A stretch of DNA of 64,000 bases from Flavobacteriales bacterium UBA6772. GTDB taxonomy: Bacteria > Bacteroidota > Bacteroidia > Flavobacteriales > Flavobacteriaceae. A program made the translations under genes and the position numbers. The notes under the pieces were generated by a model that was not told the origin of the DNA, did no database searches, and worked only from the letters and a program-made list of their open reading frames with translations. Numbering within the stretch: position 1 is the first letter of the stretch; every line of letters starts with the position of its first letter. Below are positions 17,394-27,043 of the stretch, piece after piece. The stretch covers positions 124,001 to 188,000 of the forward strand of contig CAJIYW010000006.1 in assembly GCA_905181765.1 (NCBI GenBank), given 5' to 3'.

Positions 17394-18728
17394 CTATTTT
17401 CTCCAGATTTTATTTGGAAAAACAACCACGCTCTCGTGACCATTTTCACCAACTGCAGACACGCCAAAAAAGAAGTTATCTATCACAATCCCCTCTAATA
17501 TAAATTGGGTTGTTTCTACATATCTAGAATTGTCCCAAGTTGGTGATGTTGTATCGCGCCAATAAATTTTATAGCCTTTAGCACCGGCAACATCACTCCA
17601 TTTTAATCTAGCATTTGCCTCTACAATTCCACCAATAAAAACCTCTTTTGGAGCGGTTGGAGACCAAGCTAAACTTGCCAAGTTGATTGCATTTACAGCC
17701 GTTAATTTTTTGGTATATCCAAAATTTACGTTCTCAAAAGTATCACCATACTTAATTCCGTTTTCAGTTCTAATATCTTGGTGTTGTTGTGTATAATTCT
17801 CATGGGCTTCCATAATTCTTATTCCCGCAAAACCCAAATCGTTAAAAGGTCTGTGGTGCCCTCCTCTTCCAAATCTATCCAATCTATAAATCATCATCGG
17901 GTTCATTTCTGGCATATACATTTTTACATTTTTATGTATATATCTTGCCAATTGTCTAGAAATTCCGTCTACTTCACCTCCATAAAAACGTCTCATTCTG
18001 CGTGCTCTTTCAGTTTCATTTGCAGGAACAGGTTCAGAAAAAATTCTAAATGAGCGATTGTCTATAACTCCATCTACACCGGTAATATTACCAATCATAT
18101 CATTATTTAAAATACCAATAATATCCCAACCTTTATCTACAGCGTACTTTGCCAAACCAGCACCGCCAAATAAGCCTTGCTCCTCACCAGAAAGACCTAC
18201 ATATATAATACTACTCTCAAATTTGTATTTACTTAGAACCCTTGCGGCCTCGATAGTTCCTGCCATTCCAGATGCATTGTCATTCGCACCAGGCGCATCT
18301 GTAGTAAAATCCATGGTATCACTAGCACGAGAATCGATATCGCCACTCATAATTACATACCTGTTTGGGTACTTTGTTCCCTTTTGAACTGCCAATACAT
18401 TTACAATCCAAGCATCATGCGGTACTCTTATATTTTCTTTTTTTGTAACAAAATCCTTCTGATAGAAAACCTCCATACAATTATCACATGCTTTAGAAAT
18501 TGTTTCAAATTCAGATTTTATCCAACGTCTTGCAGCACCAATACCTTGAGTATTAGAAATGGTGTCAGAAAATGTATTTCTTGTTCCGAATTCTGTCAAG
18601 GTTTTTACATCTGATTTAATTCTTTCTGCAGAAACAGCTTCTATAATATCGTATATTTTTGAATCTGTTTGTGCAGAAAAAGCAACTGTAAATAGCAAAA
18701 ATAAAATGGAAATACTTTTCATTAACAT
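17394..18728 (-). CDS. M28 family zinc aminopeptidase, secreted
   Basis: A 444-residue secreted peptidase with a Sec signal peptide (residues 1 to about 22, ending FSAQ). Metal ligands of the M28 family are seen: GDIDSRAS near residue 130, PGANDNASGMAG near 146, GLSGEEQGLFGG near 177, ILNNDMIGN near 204 and the distal histidine region RGGHHRPFNDLGF near 287. This pattern fits a bacterial leucyl or glutamine-type aminopeptidase. The C-terminal ~100 residues (PKEVFIGGIVEANARLKWSDV...) look like a fibronectin type III domain. It would digest extracellular peptides. A start at the second Met (18722) is equally possible. Confidence 0.9.
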   Translation of the reverse strand: MLMKSISILFLLFTVAFSAQTDSKIYDIIEAVSAERIKSDVKTLTEFGTRNTFSDTISNTQGIGAARRWIKSEFETISKACDNCMEVFYQKDFVTKKENIRVPHDAWIVNVLAVQKGTKYPNRYVIMSGDIDSRASDTMDFTTDAPGANDNASGMAGTIEAARVLSKYKFESSIIYVGLSGEEQGLFGGAGLAKYAVDKGWDIIGILNNDMIGNITGVDGVIDNRSFRIFSEPVPANETERARRMRRFYGGEVDGISRQLARYIHKNVKMYMPEMNPMMIYRLDRFGRGGHHRPFNDLGFAGIRIMEAHENYTQQHQDIRTENGIKYGDTFENVNFGYTKKLTAVNAINLASLAWSPTAPKEVFIGGIVEANARLKWSDVAGAKGYKIYWRDTTSPTWDNSRYVETTQFILEGIVIDNFFFGVSAVGENGHESVVVFPNKIWRK

Positions 18729-18938
18729 AAATTTAGAGTACTAAAATACAAAAGAAAAAGGAAAGTATTTTTATCAAGAGATACTCTTGTAAATATTAAC
18801 ACTCTTAAATAAAATGAATTTCTCTTAATAATATAGATTTTATAAATAGTTTTATCAATTATTATATATCAATTAATAAGAAAAATTTTAGAATCATTAG
18901 TATATTTATAATCTTATTTAATTTTAGAATTACATCAA

Positions 18939-19697
18939 ATGAAAATCATTGTTTCTCCAACAAAATCTTTAGATTTCAAAAGTAAAGTGCCAACTAAGTT
19001 GTATTCACAACCACGTTTCTTAAACCAATCTAAAAAATTGAACACTAAATTAAAAACACTTTCTAAAAACGATATTGGTAATTTAATGAGTGTTTCTGAA
19101 GCCTTGTCTCAACTAAATTATGAACGTAACCAAAATTGGGAGACTCCTTTCACAAAAGAAAATGCAAAACAAGCCGTATACTCTTTTACTGGTGCCGTTT
19201 TTCAAGGAATTGATGTAAACTCTTTAGCTGAAGAAAAAATACCTGTATTACAAGATAGATTGCGAATTTTATCTGGTTTATATGGGGTATTAAAACCTTT
19301 AGATTTAATACAACCATACCGCTTAGAGATGGGAACAAAATTAAAAGTTGATAACACAGAAAATCTCTATAAATTTTGGAATAATGAGCTTGCCAATTCG
19401 CTAAATGAAGAGTTAGAAGATGATGAGTTATTGATAAACTTAGCAAGTGCAGAGTATTTTAAAGTAATACCAGCAAAGGCATTAAAAGTACCAATGATTA
19501 CTCCTGTTTTTAAAGATTTAAAAAACGGTCAATATAAAATTGTGATGACTTATGCCAAAAAAGCACGAGGCCTAATGGTTCGTTTTATTATAGAAAATGA
19601 AATAAATACCATAGAACAACTAAAAGGCTTTAATGTTGATAATTATCGTTTTTCTGCTGAGATGTCTACTGAAACAGAATTACTATTTACACGTTAA
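18939..19697 (+). CDS. yaaA: Peroxide stress protein YaaA (UPF0246)
   Basis: A 252-residue member of the YaaA/DUF328 family, which binds DNA and lowers free iron during peroxide stress in E. coli. Family segments are MKIIVSPTKSLDF at the start, LSKNDIGNLMSVSEALSQLNYER near residue 42, the strongly conserved LSGLYGVLKPLDLIQPYRLEMGT near 110, and the end INLASAEYFKVI near 167. Length matches the family. It stands alone, divergent from the M28 peptidase gene by about 210 bases of AT-rich DNA in which I saw no other feature. Confidence 0.93.
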   Translation: MKIIVSPTKSLDFKSKVPTKLYSQPRFLNQSKKLNTKLKTLSKNDIGNLMSVSEALSQLNYERNQNWETPFTKENAKQAVYSFTGAVFQGIDVNSLAEEKIPVLQDRLRILSGLYGVLKPLDLIQPYRLEMGTKLKVDNTENLYKFWNNELANSLNEELEDDELLINLASAEYFKVIPAKALKVPMITPVFKDLKNGQYKIVMTYAKKARGLMVRFIIENEINTIEQLKGFNVDNYRFSAEMSTETELLFTR

Positions 19698-19744
19698 ATC
19701 TTAAACTTTCTATTCATACTTAAATATATACCTTGCTTAATGAA

Positions 19745-20629
19745 TTAATTTTTCATTCGATGCATTACCCAAGTATGGGGTGCTGTAACAGCAAATAATA
19801 TTACGAAAATAACGGTAGCTAGTAGCTTAATCTCTGGTAATAATTGATACAGAAATAAAAGGCCAGCAATGCTTATTATCCAATAAATTAATGCTTTTTT
19901 TACATAAGAAATAACATTTTTCTTATTTAAATTTCCGGAAATAAATTCTATTTGATGTATTATTGACGGTATTGAATGCCAAAGAATAAAATAAATAGCA
20001 AAACCTAAAATTAAGGAGGAAGTATTAAAAACAAAAAAAAGTAAAACCAAATAAAGAAACTCTCTCAAAAATAGTACTGATTCATTTCTTTTTGTTATAA
20101 TTAGAAATACAGTTCCAGCTCCTAAAAAAATAGCACTCGTAATTAAAGTAATCTCAATTTGAGTCTTAGAAAAAGTTCGCCCTGTTAACTCTGTCATTAT
20201 AACATCTACATCAGACAACGATTGGTAGAAAAGTAAAGCAAAAATAAATAGACCATACGATAAAAAGTAAACAGCATTAAAACCAAAATTTACATTTATT
20301 TTATAACTAAGATGCTCTTCACCAAAATGGTAAGCACTTAAGACAACAAACAAGACAATTGCTAAAAATGAACTTAACAAATAAATTACTACACATAATA
20401 ATATAATACCAATATAAATCAAAAGATTTTTTATCAGTTTTTTATCTTTTTGATCCTTAGTTGACAAAATTAATAAATCATTAGCTCCGTGCAATATTCC
20501 AACCGAGATAACCATTACATATGCCAAGAAATCTTCTGCTACCTCTCCAAATTGGATACTGACCCAAAACAAGAAAAATGTAAAGAAAAGCATGAAATTT
20601 TCGTAATTTCTAATAAATATTGAATTCAT
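19745..20629 (-). CDS. blh: Beta-carotene 15,15'-dioxygenase, Brp/Blh family
   Basis: A 294-residue integral membrane oxygenase that cleaves beta-carotene to two molecules of retinal. About eight hydrophobic segments are visible. The histidines that bind the catalytic iron in the Brp/Blh family are present: GILHGAND near residue 45, SAYHFGEEH near 100, LWHSIPSIIHQ near 218 and TAPHTWVMHR near 285. The gene is divergent from proteorhodopsin with 119 bases between the start codons, the usual arrangement in flavobacteria. It supplies the rhodopsin chromophore. Carotenoid genes (crt) are not in this window. No -7 element was found on this strand. Confidence 0.93.
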   Translation of the reverse strand: MNSIFIRNYENFMLFFTFFLFWVSIQFGEVAEDFLAYVMVISVGILHGANDLLILSTKDQKDKKLIKNLLIYIGIILLCVVIYLLSSFLAIVLFVVLSAYHFGEEHLSYKINVNFGFNAVYFLSYGLFIFALLFYQSLSDVDVIMTELTGRTFSKTQIEITLITSAIFLGAGTVFLIITKRNESVLFLREFLYLVLLFFVFNTSSLILGFAIYFILWHSIPSIIHQIEFISGNLNKKNVISYVKKALIYWIISIAGLLFLYQLLPEIKLLATVIFVILFAVTAPHTWVMHRMKN

Positions 20630-20662
20630 TTTGTAAACTTAATAATTTTATTCATATATTTG
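20630..20662 (+). promoter_or_regulatory. Proteorhodopsin promoter
   Basis: TTTG at 20630-20633 and TATATTTG at 20655-20662, spaced by 21 bases, match the Bacteroidetes TTTG/TAnnTTTG promoter. The predicted transcript has a leader of about 80 bases with a possible GGGTT/AACCC hairpin at about 20697-20714. The promoter begins one base after the divergent blh start codon. Confidence 0.68.
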
Positions 20663-20748
20663 GTTTAACGTAAATATTTATTTTGTATTTTCGTTGGGGT
20701 TATTTTAAAAAACCCAAACAATATTAATCATTAACTAATCAATTTTTT

Positions 20749-21465
20749 ATGAATTATTTTAACTTAATTGCAATGGCTGTCCCAACGGACGGCACAGGAT
20801 TTACTTTCTGGCTTGGAGCTATGGCTATGATGGCAGCATCTGTGTTTTTCTTCTTATCAATGAACAGTGTTGACGCTAAATGGAGAACATCTCTTTTAGT
20901 TTCAGGATTAATTACATTTATTGCTGCAGTTCATTACATGTACATGAGAGATGCTCATGCAGCTGGAGACTCTACTACAGTATTTAGATATGTAGATTGG
21001 ATTTTAACAGTGCCATTAATGTGTGTTGAATTTTACTTGATACTAAGAGTAGCTGGTGCAACTAAATCACATATGTGGAAATTAATTGGATTTTCAACTA
21101 TAATGTTGGTTACTGGATTCTTTGGTGAGTCTGGATGGGACGGTGGATTATTTAACGCTTCTGTGTGGGGAGGCCTATCTGGTCTTGCATACTTCTATAT
21201 CGCATATGAAGTATGGTTAGGAAGTCTTAAGAAATTAGCTGTTGCAGCTGGTGGAAACGTATTAAAAGCTCACAAAACTTTATGTTGGTTCCTTCTTGTT
21301 GGTTGGGCAATTTATCCTTTAGGATATATGGCTGGTACTGATGGATGGTACAACGGTATTGAAAATGTACTTCCTTCTATGGAAGTTATTTATAACATTG
21401 GAGATGCAATTAACAAAATTGGATTTGGTTTAGTTGTTTACACGTTAGCTGTAAGCAAAGACTAA
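20749..21465 (+). CDS. Proteorhodopsin (light-driven proton pump, green-tuned)
   Basis: A 238-residue seven-helix microbial rhodopsin. Key residues are all present: His62 (partner of the counterion), Arg80, proton acceptor Asp83, spectral tuning residue Met91 (equivalent to position 105 of the reference protein, typical of green-absorbing flavobacterial forms), proton donor Glu94 and the retinal Schiff-base Lys223 in GDAINKIGFG. The DTE pattern in helix C (DWILTVPLMCVE) predicts an outward proton pump and not a chloride or sodium pump. It is divergent from blh, which makes its chromophore, and ends at a strong hairpin terminator. No Shine-Dalgarno site is visible. Confidence 0.97.
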   Translation: MNYFNLIAMAVPTDGTGFTFWLGAMAMMAASVFFFLSMNSVDAKWRTSLLVSGLITFIAAVHYMYMRDAHAAGDSTTVFRYVDWILTVPLMCVEFYLILRVAGATKSHMWKLIGFSTIMLVTGFFGESGWDGGLFNASVWGGLSGLAYFYIAYEVWLGSLKKLAVAAGGNVLKAHKTLCWFLLVGWAIYPLGYMAGTDGWYNGIENVLPSMEVIYNIGDAINKIGFGLVVYTLAVSKD

Positions 21466-21483
21466 TAATATTTCGGATAGTAT

Positions 21484-21520
21484 AAAAACCCAAGTAGTTA
21501 TCATAACTACTTGGGTTTTT
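21484..21520. terminator. Proteorhodopsin terminator
   Basis: A perfect 17-bp stem (arms 21484-21500 and 21504-21520, core CCCAAGTAGTTA) with a 3-base loop and a T-run on both strands. It lies 18 bases after the proteorhodopsin stop and before the convergent decayed gene. Confidence 0.92.
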
Positions 21521-21543
21521 ATTTTTAATAAAATTTTAAAATT

Positions 21544-22319
21544 TTATTTAGACTTGAAAGGTAAATAGAGACTTTTTAACCAATTTACCAAACTGGTGAT
21601 AATACTGTAGAAAAATTTATATATCGGCAAGACAACATATAATTTAGCCAAGACTATGGCAACTCCTACATACTCCCAAGCAACAGAAATTAAACCATCC
21701 CAACTCCAAGCAGACACTGAAGCCATCGTGGGATTTCAATTTGCCCAATCTTTAGCTAGAATATCTCCTATAAAAGAAAGATTTAAAAGATTAGTTAATT
21801 CTGCAGTATCTGCCATTGGCAAAGCATATGCATAATTTATATTTTCAATCCATCCTTTAGCAAAATCTCCAGAAATACTCATTGAATTAGCCTAAGATAA
21901 TGTCATAGCAAAAGCACCAAACAATGCAACCAAAGCGGCAACATATCCGAAAATTTTAATATTAGCAATTGCTAAATCTCTAAAAATAAAATCTATAGTG
22001 CCACTTTTAGATACAGCCAAGCTATCTCCTGCAGCCCTTATTACCTGAGAAATAGGAAATGTAGCATACACCCAAATAAGCATAGAAAGAATATTTGCTA
22101 AAATATCCAATTTCTCTCCCATTCCACCCGATTAAATTAGGGATAGTGTAACCATTAATGATGCTAATAAAACTACAGTGCAGAAATACTGTAAAATTTA
22201 CCAACCCACTTTGGGATGTTTCCTTCTGAATCTTGAACACCTGCATTAAAAGTGTTTCCTGGTAACTTTGAATTGATCAATTGAGGTAGATCAATTAACT
22301 TGTTTAAAAATTTTTCCAT
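21544..22319 (-). pseudogene. Decayed membrane-protein gene next to proteorhodopsin
   Basis: I do not recognise this gene. A coding frame of about 258 residues is still readable, from ATG at 22319 (MEKFLNKLIDLPQLINSK...) to TAA at 21544. It is broken by one frameshift of -1 near 22174-22185 and three in-frame stops: TAA at 22132-22134, TAG at 21892-21894 and TGA at 21736-21738. Reading through gives at least four hydrophobic segments (VVLLASLMVTLSLI, ILSMLIWVYATFPI, IFGYVAALVALFGAFAM, VGVAIVLAKLYVVLPIY), so the ancestor was an integral membrane protein. Four lesions in one small gene indicate real decay and not sequence error. It is convergent with proteorhodopsin; any functional link is inference. 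Confidence 0.72.
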
Positions 22320-22603
22320 TATAAATATTTATTGATTAGTAAATCAATATTACAATAATCGTAAATTATTAGTATTAATAGTACTTAAGAGCAGTATTTA
22401 ATCTTTATCAAATTTTAAATTAACTTGTTAATAACTTATTTTAATTTTAATTTATAAAAATCTGATTATGAGGCTTTTTGAACATATCATGCTTCATTTT
22501 AGAATATAAAAAAATATAAACCAAAGATTATAATATTCAGAAAACAAGAAGTGAAGACGAATTTAATTTATATTTTTTAATGTATACAGGATTTAATATT
22601 GCA

Positions 22604-24028
22604 CTAACAATCTGCCAAACCAACATTAATAGCCAAGCCGCCCTCCGAAGTTTCTTTATAATTTATATGCATATCTTTTGCAGTTTCCCACATAGTATCA
22701 ATCACATTATCTAAAGGGACTTTAACCTCTTTAGGGTTGGTTTCTAAAGCCATTTCTGCAGCATTAATTGCTTTAATAGCACCCATTGCATTCCTTTCTA
22801 TACAAGGTACTTGAACTAAACCTCCAATAGGATCACAGGTTAAACCCAAATGATGTTCCATTGCAATTTCTGCTGCAACTAAAGATTGCGCTGGTGTACC
22901 ACCCAACAATTCTGTTAACGCTGCAGCTGCCATTGCAGAAGAAACTCCTATCTCTGCTTGACAACCACCCATTGCTGCCGAAATTGTAGCGTTTTTCTTA
23001 AAAAGACTGCCAATTTCACCCGCAGTTAATAAGAATTTTTTAATATGTCTGAAATCTGCTTCATGGTTTTCTATCACTAAATAATACATTAAAACTGCCG
23101 GAATTACTCCTGCACTTCCATTTGTTGGGGCAGTTACAACTCTACCTAAAGAAGCATTTACTTCATTTACAGAAAGTGCAAAACAGCTTACCCATTTTAA
23201 AATTTCTCTAAATTTCACCTCCGTGCTTCTTATCGAAGTTATCCATTCTTTAGGATTTGTATACGTAGTGTCTTTAATTAATTTTTGATGCGAAGAAAAA
23301 GCTCTGCGTTTCACATTTAATCCTCCTGGAAGTATACCTTCTGCATGACAGCCAATATATGTGCATTCTAACATTGTTTCCCAAATTCTACTCAACTCAA
23401 AATCTATTTCTTCTAACGAGCGAAATTCTAATTCATTCTTTAAAACGATATCAGAAATTAATAAATTTTCTTTTTCACAATATTCTTCTAATTGAAATGC
23501 CCTATTAATAGGATACGGAAAGTTATTTTTAGTAATTTCTATTTCCTCTTCGAGATGATTATTCTCTTGTACAACAAAACCACCTCCAATTGAATAATAG
23601 GTTGCCGTCGCTATTTCTTTACCCTTACAAAAGCCGATAAATTTAATACCATTGGCATGAAAAGGTAAAAACTCTTGATTAAAGACAATGTTCTCTACTG
23701 AGAAATTAATTTCTCTTTCATTATTAAAATTAAGCTTATTAGTACTTTTTATTTTATTAGTAATCTTCTCAATATTAGATACTGGAATATATTCTGGATC
23801 GGCACCACTTAAACCCAACAAAATAGCGTAATCTGTTGCATGTCCTTTTCCAGTGCGTGCCAGAGAGCCAAATAAATCTATCCTAATTCCGTCTATTTCT
23901 TTAAAAACAGAAAATTCTTTTAAAGAAAAAATCCATTTTTGTGCAGCCTTCCAAGGCCCAAGTGTATGAGAACTAGAAGGTCCGACACCAATCTTAAACA
24001 TATCAAAAACACTAATAAATTGTGACAT
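22604..24028 (-). CDS. sdaA: L-serine ammonia-lyase, iron-sulfur type
   Basis: Single-chain L-serine dehydratase of about 474 residues, converting serine to pyruvate and ammonia with a 4Fe-4S cluster. The beta domain opens with SVFDMFKIGVGPSSSHTLGPW. The alpha domain has APTNGSAGVIPAVL, then MGGCQAEIGVSSAMAAAAL and LTCDPIGGLVQVPCIERNAMGA, holding the cluster cysteines. An upstream in-frame ATG at 24076 would add 16 residues, but ATG at 24028 gives the normal MSQFISVFDMF start. The gene is monocistronic. The spacer 22320-22603 before its 3' side holds a small TTGATT/AATCAA hairpin (22332-22347) and nothing else I recognise. Confidence 0.93.
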   Translation of the reverse strand: MSQFISVFDMFKIGVGPSSSHTLGPWKAAQKWIFSLKEFSVFKEIDGIRIDLFGSLARTGKGHATDYAILLGLSGADPEYIPVSNIEKITNKIKSTNKLNFNNEREINFSVENIVFNQEFLPFHANGIKFIGFCKGKEIATATYYSIGGGFVVQENNHLEEEIEITKNNFPYPINRAFQLEEYCEKENLLISDIVLKNELEFRSLEEIDFELSRIWETMLECTYIGCHAEGILPGGLNVKRRAFSSHQKLIKDTTYTNPKEWITSIRSTEVKFREILKWVSCFALSVNEVNASLGRVVTAPTNGSAGVIPAVLMYYLVIENHEADFRHIKKFLLTAGEIGSLFKKNATISAAMGGCQAEIGVSSAMAAAALTELLGGTPAQSLVAAEIAMEHHLGLTCDPIGGLVQVPCIERNAMGAIKAINAAEMALETNPKEVKVPLDNVIDTMWETAKDMHINYKETSEGGLAINVGLADC

Positions 24029-24329
24029 TCCTAAATATTTTAACAAAATATAATGTAAATGTAAAAAATACCCCACAATTAACTATATTTTTTTATATAA
24101 TTCAATAAATAAATTATTTTAAGACTATAGCTATTTCATGAAAACTGCTCATTTTTTCAAATGCATGTCTACGTTCCGCTGCTTAAGTAGGTGTAATTTA
24201 TGTCAACATGTCACGTATTTAATTCCTAAATAAAATAAAACTGACATTTATATTGAAAAAAGTGGTTGGCACACAGTTTGACTAATAAAAATTGTAAAGT
24301 TGAATTTATAAAATATTAAAATAAATATT
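24029..24329. other. Intergenic spacer with regulatory region of dnaK
   Basis: About 300 bases between the divergent sdaA and dnaK genes. No open reading frame or RNA gene was recognised. The only notable element is a -24/-12-like sequence at 24267-24282. Confidence 0.5.
24267..24282 (+). promoter_or_regulatory. Sigma-54-like -24/-12 element upstream of dnaK
   Basis: TGGCACACAGTTTGAC resembles the sigma-54 consensus TGGCAC-N5-TTGC: the -24 half is perfect and the -12 half has GA in place of GC. It ends 47 bases before the dnaK start. No HrcA (CIRCE) inverted repeat was seen. Confidence 0.4.
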
Positions 24330-26228
24330 ATGAGTAAAATAATTGGAATAGATTTAGGAACAACAAATTCTTGTGTTTCTGTAATGGAAGGTAATGAGCC
24401 AGTTGTAATTCCTAATTCAGAAGGAAAAAGAACTACACCATCAATTGTAGCCTTTGTTGAAGGAGGAGAACGTAAAATTGGTGATCCAGCAAAAAGACAA
24501 GCGGTTACAAACCCAACAAAAACAGTTTATTCTATCAAACGTTTTATGGGTAACAAATTTTCTGACTCTTCAAAAGAAGCAGGAAGAGTTCCTTATAAAG
24601 TAGTAAAAGGAGATAATGATACACCTAGAGTAGATATTGATGGTCGTTTATATACACCACAAGAAATTTCTGCAATGGTATTGCAGAAAATGAAAAAAAC
24701 TGCTGAAGACTATTTAGGAACTGAAGTTACTGAAGCAGTAATTACTGTACCAGCATACTTTAATGATGCACAACGTCAAGCAACTAAAGAAGCTGGTGAA
24801 ATTGCAGGTTTACAAGTAAAAAGAATTATAAATGAACCAACTGCTGCTGCATTAGCTTACGGTTTAGACAAGTCTCATGACGATAAGAAAATTGTTGTTT
24901 TTGATTTTGGTGGAGGAACGCATGATGTTTCTATCTTAGAATTAGGAGATGGTGTTTTTGAAGTATTAGCTACAGATGGAGATACGCATTTAGGTGGAGA
25001 TGATGTTGATGAAAAAATAATTAACTGGTTAGCTGAAGAATTTAAGGCTGAAGAAGCAATAGATTTACGTAAAGACCCAATGTCTTTACAACGTTTAAAA
25101 GAAGCTGCAGAAAAAGCTAAAATTGAATTATCTAGCACAGCAACAACAGAAATTAACTTACCATATATTACTGCTACCGATAGCGGACCAAAACACTTGG
25201 TAAGAACAATGACTAAGGCTAAATTTGAAGCTTTAATTGATGATTTAGTAAAAAGAACAATTGCACCTTGTAAGAAAGCTTTAAAAAATGCAGATTTAAC
25301 AATTGCTGATATCGATGAAATCGTATTAGTTGGTGGATCTACAAGAATACCTGCTGTACAAGAAGCTGTTGAAAAGTTCTTTGGAAAGACACCAAGTAAA
25401 GGTGTAAACCCTGATGAAGTTGTTGCTTTAGGAGCTGCAATTCAAGGTGGTGTTTTATCTGGAGATGTTAAAGATGTATTGTTATTAGACGTTACACCTT
25501 TATCTTTAGGTATCGAAACAATGGGGAATGTTTTCACAAAATTAATTGATGCAAACACAACTATTCCAACAAAAAAATCTCAAGTATTCTCTACAGCAGT
25601 AGATAATCAACCATCAGTAGAAATTCATGTTTTACAAGGTGAAAGAACTATGGCTGCAGACAATAATACAATTGGTCGTTTCCATTTAGATGGTTTACCT
25701 CCAGCACAAAGAGGAATTCCTCAAGTTGAAGTAACTTTTGATATTGATGCAAATGGTATTATTAAAGTTTCTGCGTTAGATAAAGGAACTAACAAGTCTC
25801 ATGAAATTAGAATTGAAGCTTCTTCTGGATTATCTGAAGAAGACATCGCTAAAATGAGACAAGAAGCAGAAGAAAATGCTGATTCTGATAAAGCTGCAAA
25901 AGAAACTGCAGAAAAAATTAACGAAGCAGATTCTATGATTTTTCAAACTGAAAAGCAATTAACTGAATTTGGTGATAAATTATCTGATGATAAAAAAGAA
26001 CCTGTTGAAGCTGCTTTAGTTGAATTAAAAGCTGCTCATGCTCTAGGAGATCTTTCATTAATTGATACTGCTATGGCAACTATTAATGAAGCTTGGAAAG
26101 CTGCATCTGAAGAAATGTATGCTGCAGAACAAGGAGCTGCTGGAGGTGCAGAACAACAAGGTGAACCAGTAGCTAGTGATGCTCAAGGTGACAATGTTGA
26201 GGATGTAGACTTTGAAGAAGTAAAGTAA
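24330..26228 (+). CDS. dnaK: Molecular chaperone DnaK (Hsp70)
   Basis: A 632-residue cytosolic Hsp70 that folds and protects proteins in an ATP cycle with DnaJ and GrpE. Signatures: [12 protein letters not shown] at residues 5-16, the [14 protein letters not shown] phosphate loop near residue 189 and [12 protein letters not shown] near 332. In the second, most DnaK proteins have Phe where this one has His. The substrate-binding domain and lid follow, ending in an acidic tail with [10 protein letters not shown]. Length is normal. The gene is alone, with no dnaJ or grpE beside it, and ends at a strong terminator. Confidence 0.98.
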   Translation: MSKIIGIDLGTTNSCVSVMEGNEPVVIPNSEGKRTTPSIVAFVEGGERKIGDPAKRQAVTNPTKTVYSIKRFMGNKFSDSSKEAGRVPYKVVKGDNDTPRVDIDGRLYTPQEISAMVLQKMKKTAEDYLGTEVTEAVITVPAYFNDAQRQATKEAGEIAGLQVKRIINEPTAAALAYGLDKSHDDKKIVVFDFGGGTHDVSILELGDGVFEVLATDGDTHLGGDDVDEKIINWLAEEFKAEEAIDLRKDPMSLQRLKEAAEKAKIELSSTATTEINLPYITATDSGPKHLVRTMTKAKFEALIDDLVKRTIAPCKKALKNADLTIADIDEIVLVGGSTRIPAVQEAVEKFFGKTPSKGVNPDEVVALGAAIQGGVLSGDVKDVLLLDVTPLSLGIETMGNVFTKLIDANTTIPTKKSQVFSTAVDNQPSVEIHVLQGERTMAADNNTIGRFHLDGLPPAQRGIPQVEVTFDIDANGIIKVSALDKGTNKSHEIRIEASSGLSEEDIAKMRQEAEENADSDKAAKETAEKINEADSMIFQTEKQLTEFGDKLSDDKKEPVEAALVELKAAHALGDLSLIDTAMATINEAWKAASEEMYAAEQGAAGGAEQQGEPVASDAQGDNVEDVDFEEVK

Positions 26229-26251
26229 TTATTACTTTATATATAATAATT

Positions 26252-26283
26252 AAAAACGCAATCATTTATTTGATTGCGTTTTT
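26252..26283 (+). terminator. dnaK terminator
   Basis: A 13-bp stem (arms 26252-26264 and 26271-26283, core CGCAATCA) with a 6-base loop and a run of T after it, 24 bases downstream of the dnaK stop. Confidence 0.9.
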
Positions 26284-26449
26284 TTTATACATTAAGAATA
26301 CTGTATATTTGAAGTTAAAAATTGATTTAAAAGTAAAAAAACACAGTTTTTTTTACTCGTATTTTAGCTTTAATTGCATCTAAAGATACTATTCGTATTC
26401 AAGGATTTTATAAAGAATAATCAAGAAAATTAGTAATTAAATAATTATT

Positions 26450-26974
26450 TTGAAAACCTACAATCAAACCAATTTTTTTAAACATACTTTTTGTGAATTT
26501 AAAGAAATAACAAACTTTAAAATTCCTGAGAATATTAATTTTAGTAGCAAATCTGATAGTACTTATTTTTACACAAATGAAGGGGTTTATAGAAAATCAA
26601 ATCACTGGGGACGTGTCGCAAACTGCAGATGGAAATTAATTTCAACAGCAAATTATAAAAATCAAGAAGTAGTTGTGGCCTTTGCAAAATGGACGGACTT
26701 CTACCCTATCAACTCCAATGAAAAAACGTTCTTTATTGAGGTTGATTTTATTAAAAAAATAACAAATATTCAACCTAAAAAAGAAGATACAAAACATGAA
26801 TTATTTGGTTTTTCTGAGGCTCAGCATAGAATTAAAAAAATAACACGCCTATTTAAAGATGATAAATGGGCAAACCATTTCGATTTAGAAATTGAAAGTT
26901 TGCGTTCTAAAATTATTTCTGAGTTTATTAACACAAACAAAAGTCTACAAGAAATAAAGAAAAATTTCAAATAA
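26450..26974 (+). CDS. Conserved hypothetical protein
   Basis: A 174-residue cytosolic protein I cannot assign. It has no signal peptide or membrane segment. It contains several aromatic-rich strands (STYFYTNEGVYRKSNHWGRVANCRWKLI, residues 36-63; VVAFAKWTDFYPI, 73-85) and a basic C-terminal helical half (residues 118-174). The start is TTG at 26450; no ATG lies nearby in frame, and the coding signal begins there, so the TTG is probably real. The 220-base spacer after dnaK otherwise holds only the dnaK terminator. Confidence 0.6.
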   Translation: MKTYNQTNFFKHTFCEFKEITNFKIPENINFSSKSDSTYFYTNEGVYRKSNHWGRVANCRWKLISTANYKNQEVVVAFAKWTDFYPINSNEKTFFIEVDFIKKITNIQPKKEDTKHELFGFSEAQHRIKKITRLFKDDKWANHFDLEIESLRSKIISEFINTNKSLQEIKKNFK

Positions 26975-27043
26975 GTTATAAGTGGATAATAAAATAGAAA
27001 ATAGTATCCTTTTTAATGAAAAAAAGCTTCAAAAAATTGAATT

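Noticed and set aside
17303..17503. A 66-residue plus-strand open frame after the AAA+ ATPase
   Set aside because: It runs through the terminator hairpin and the 3' end of the M28 peptidase gene, with no protein-like composition.
22022..22246. A 74-residue minus-strand open frame in the region after proteorhodopsin
   Set aside because: It is in a different frame from the readable membrane-protein segments on both sides and overlaps them, so it is a by-product of the decayed gene.
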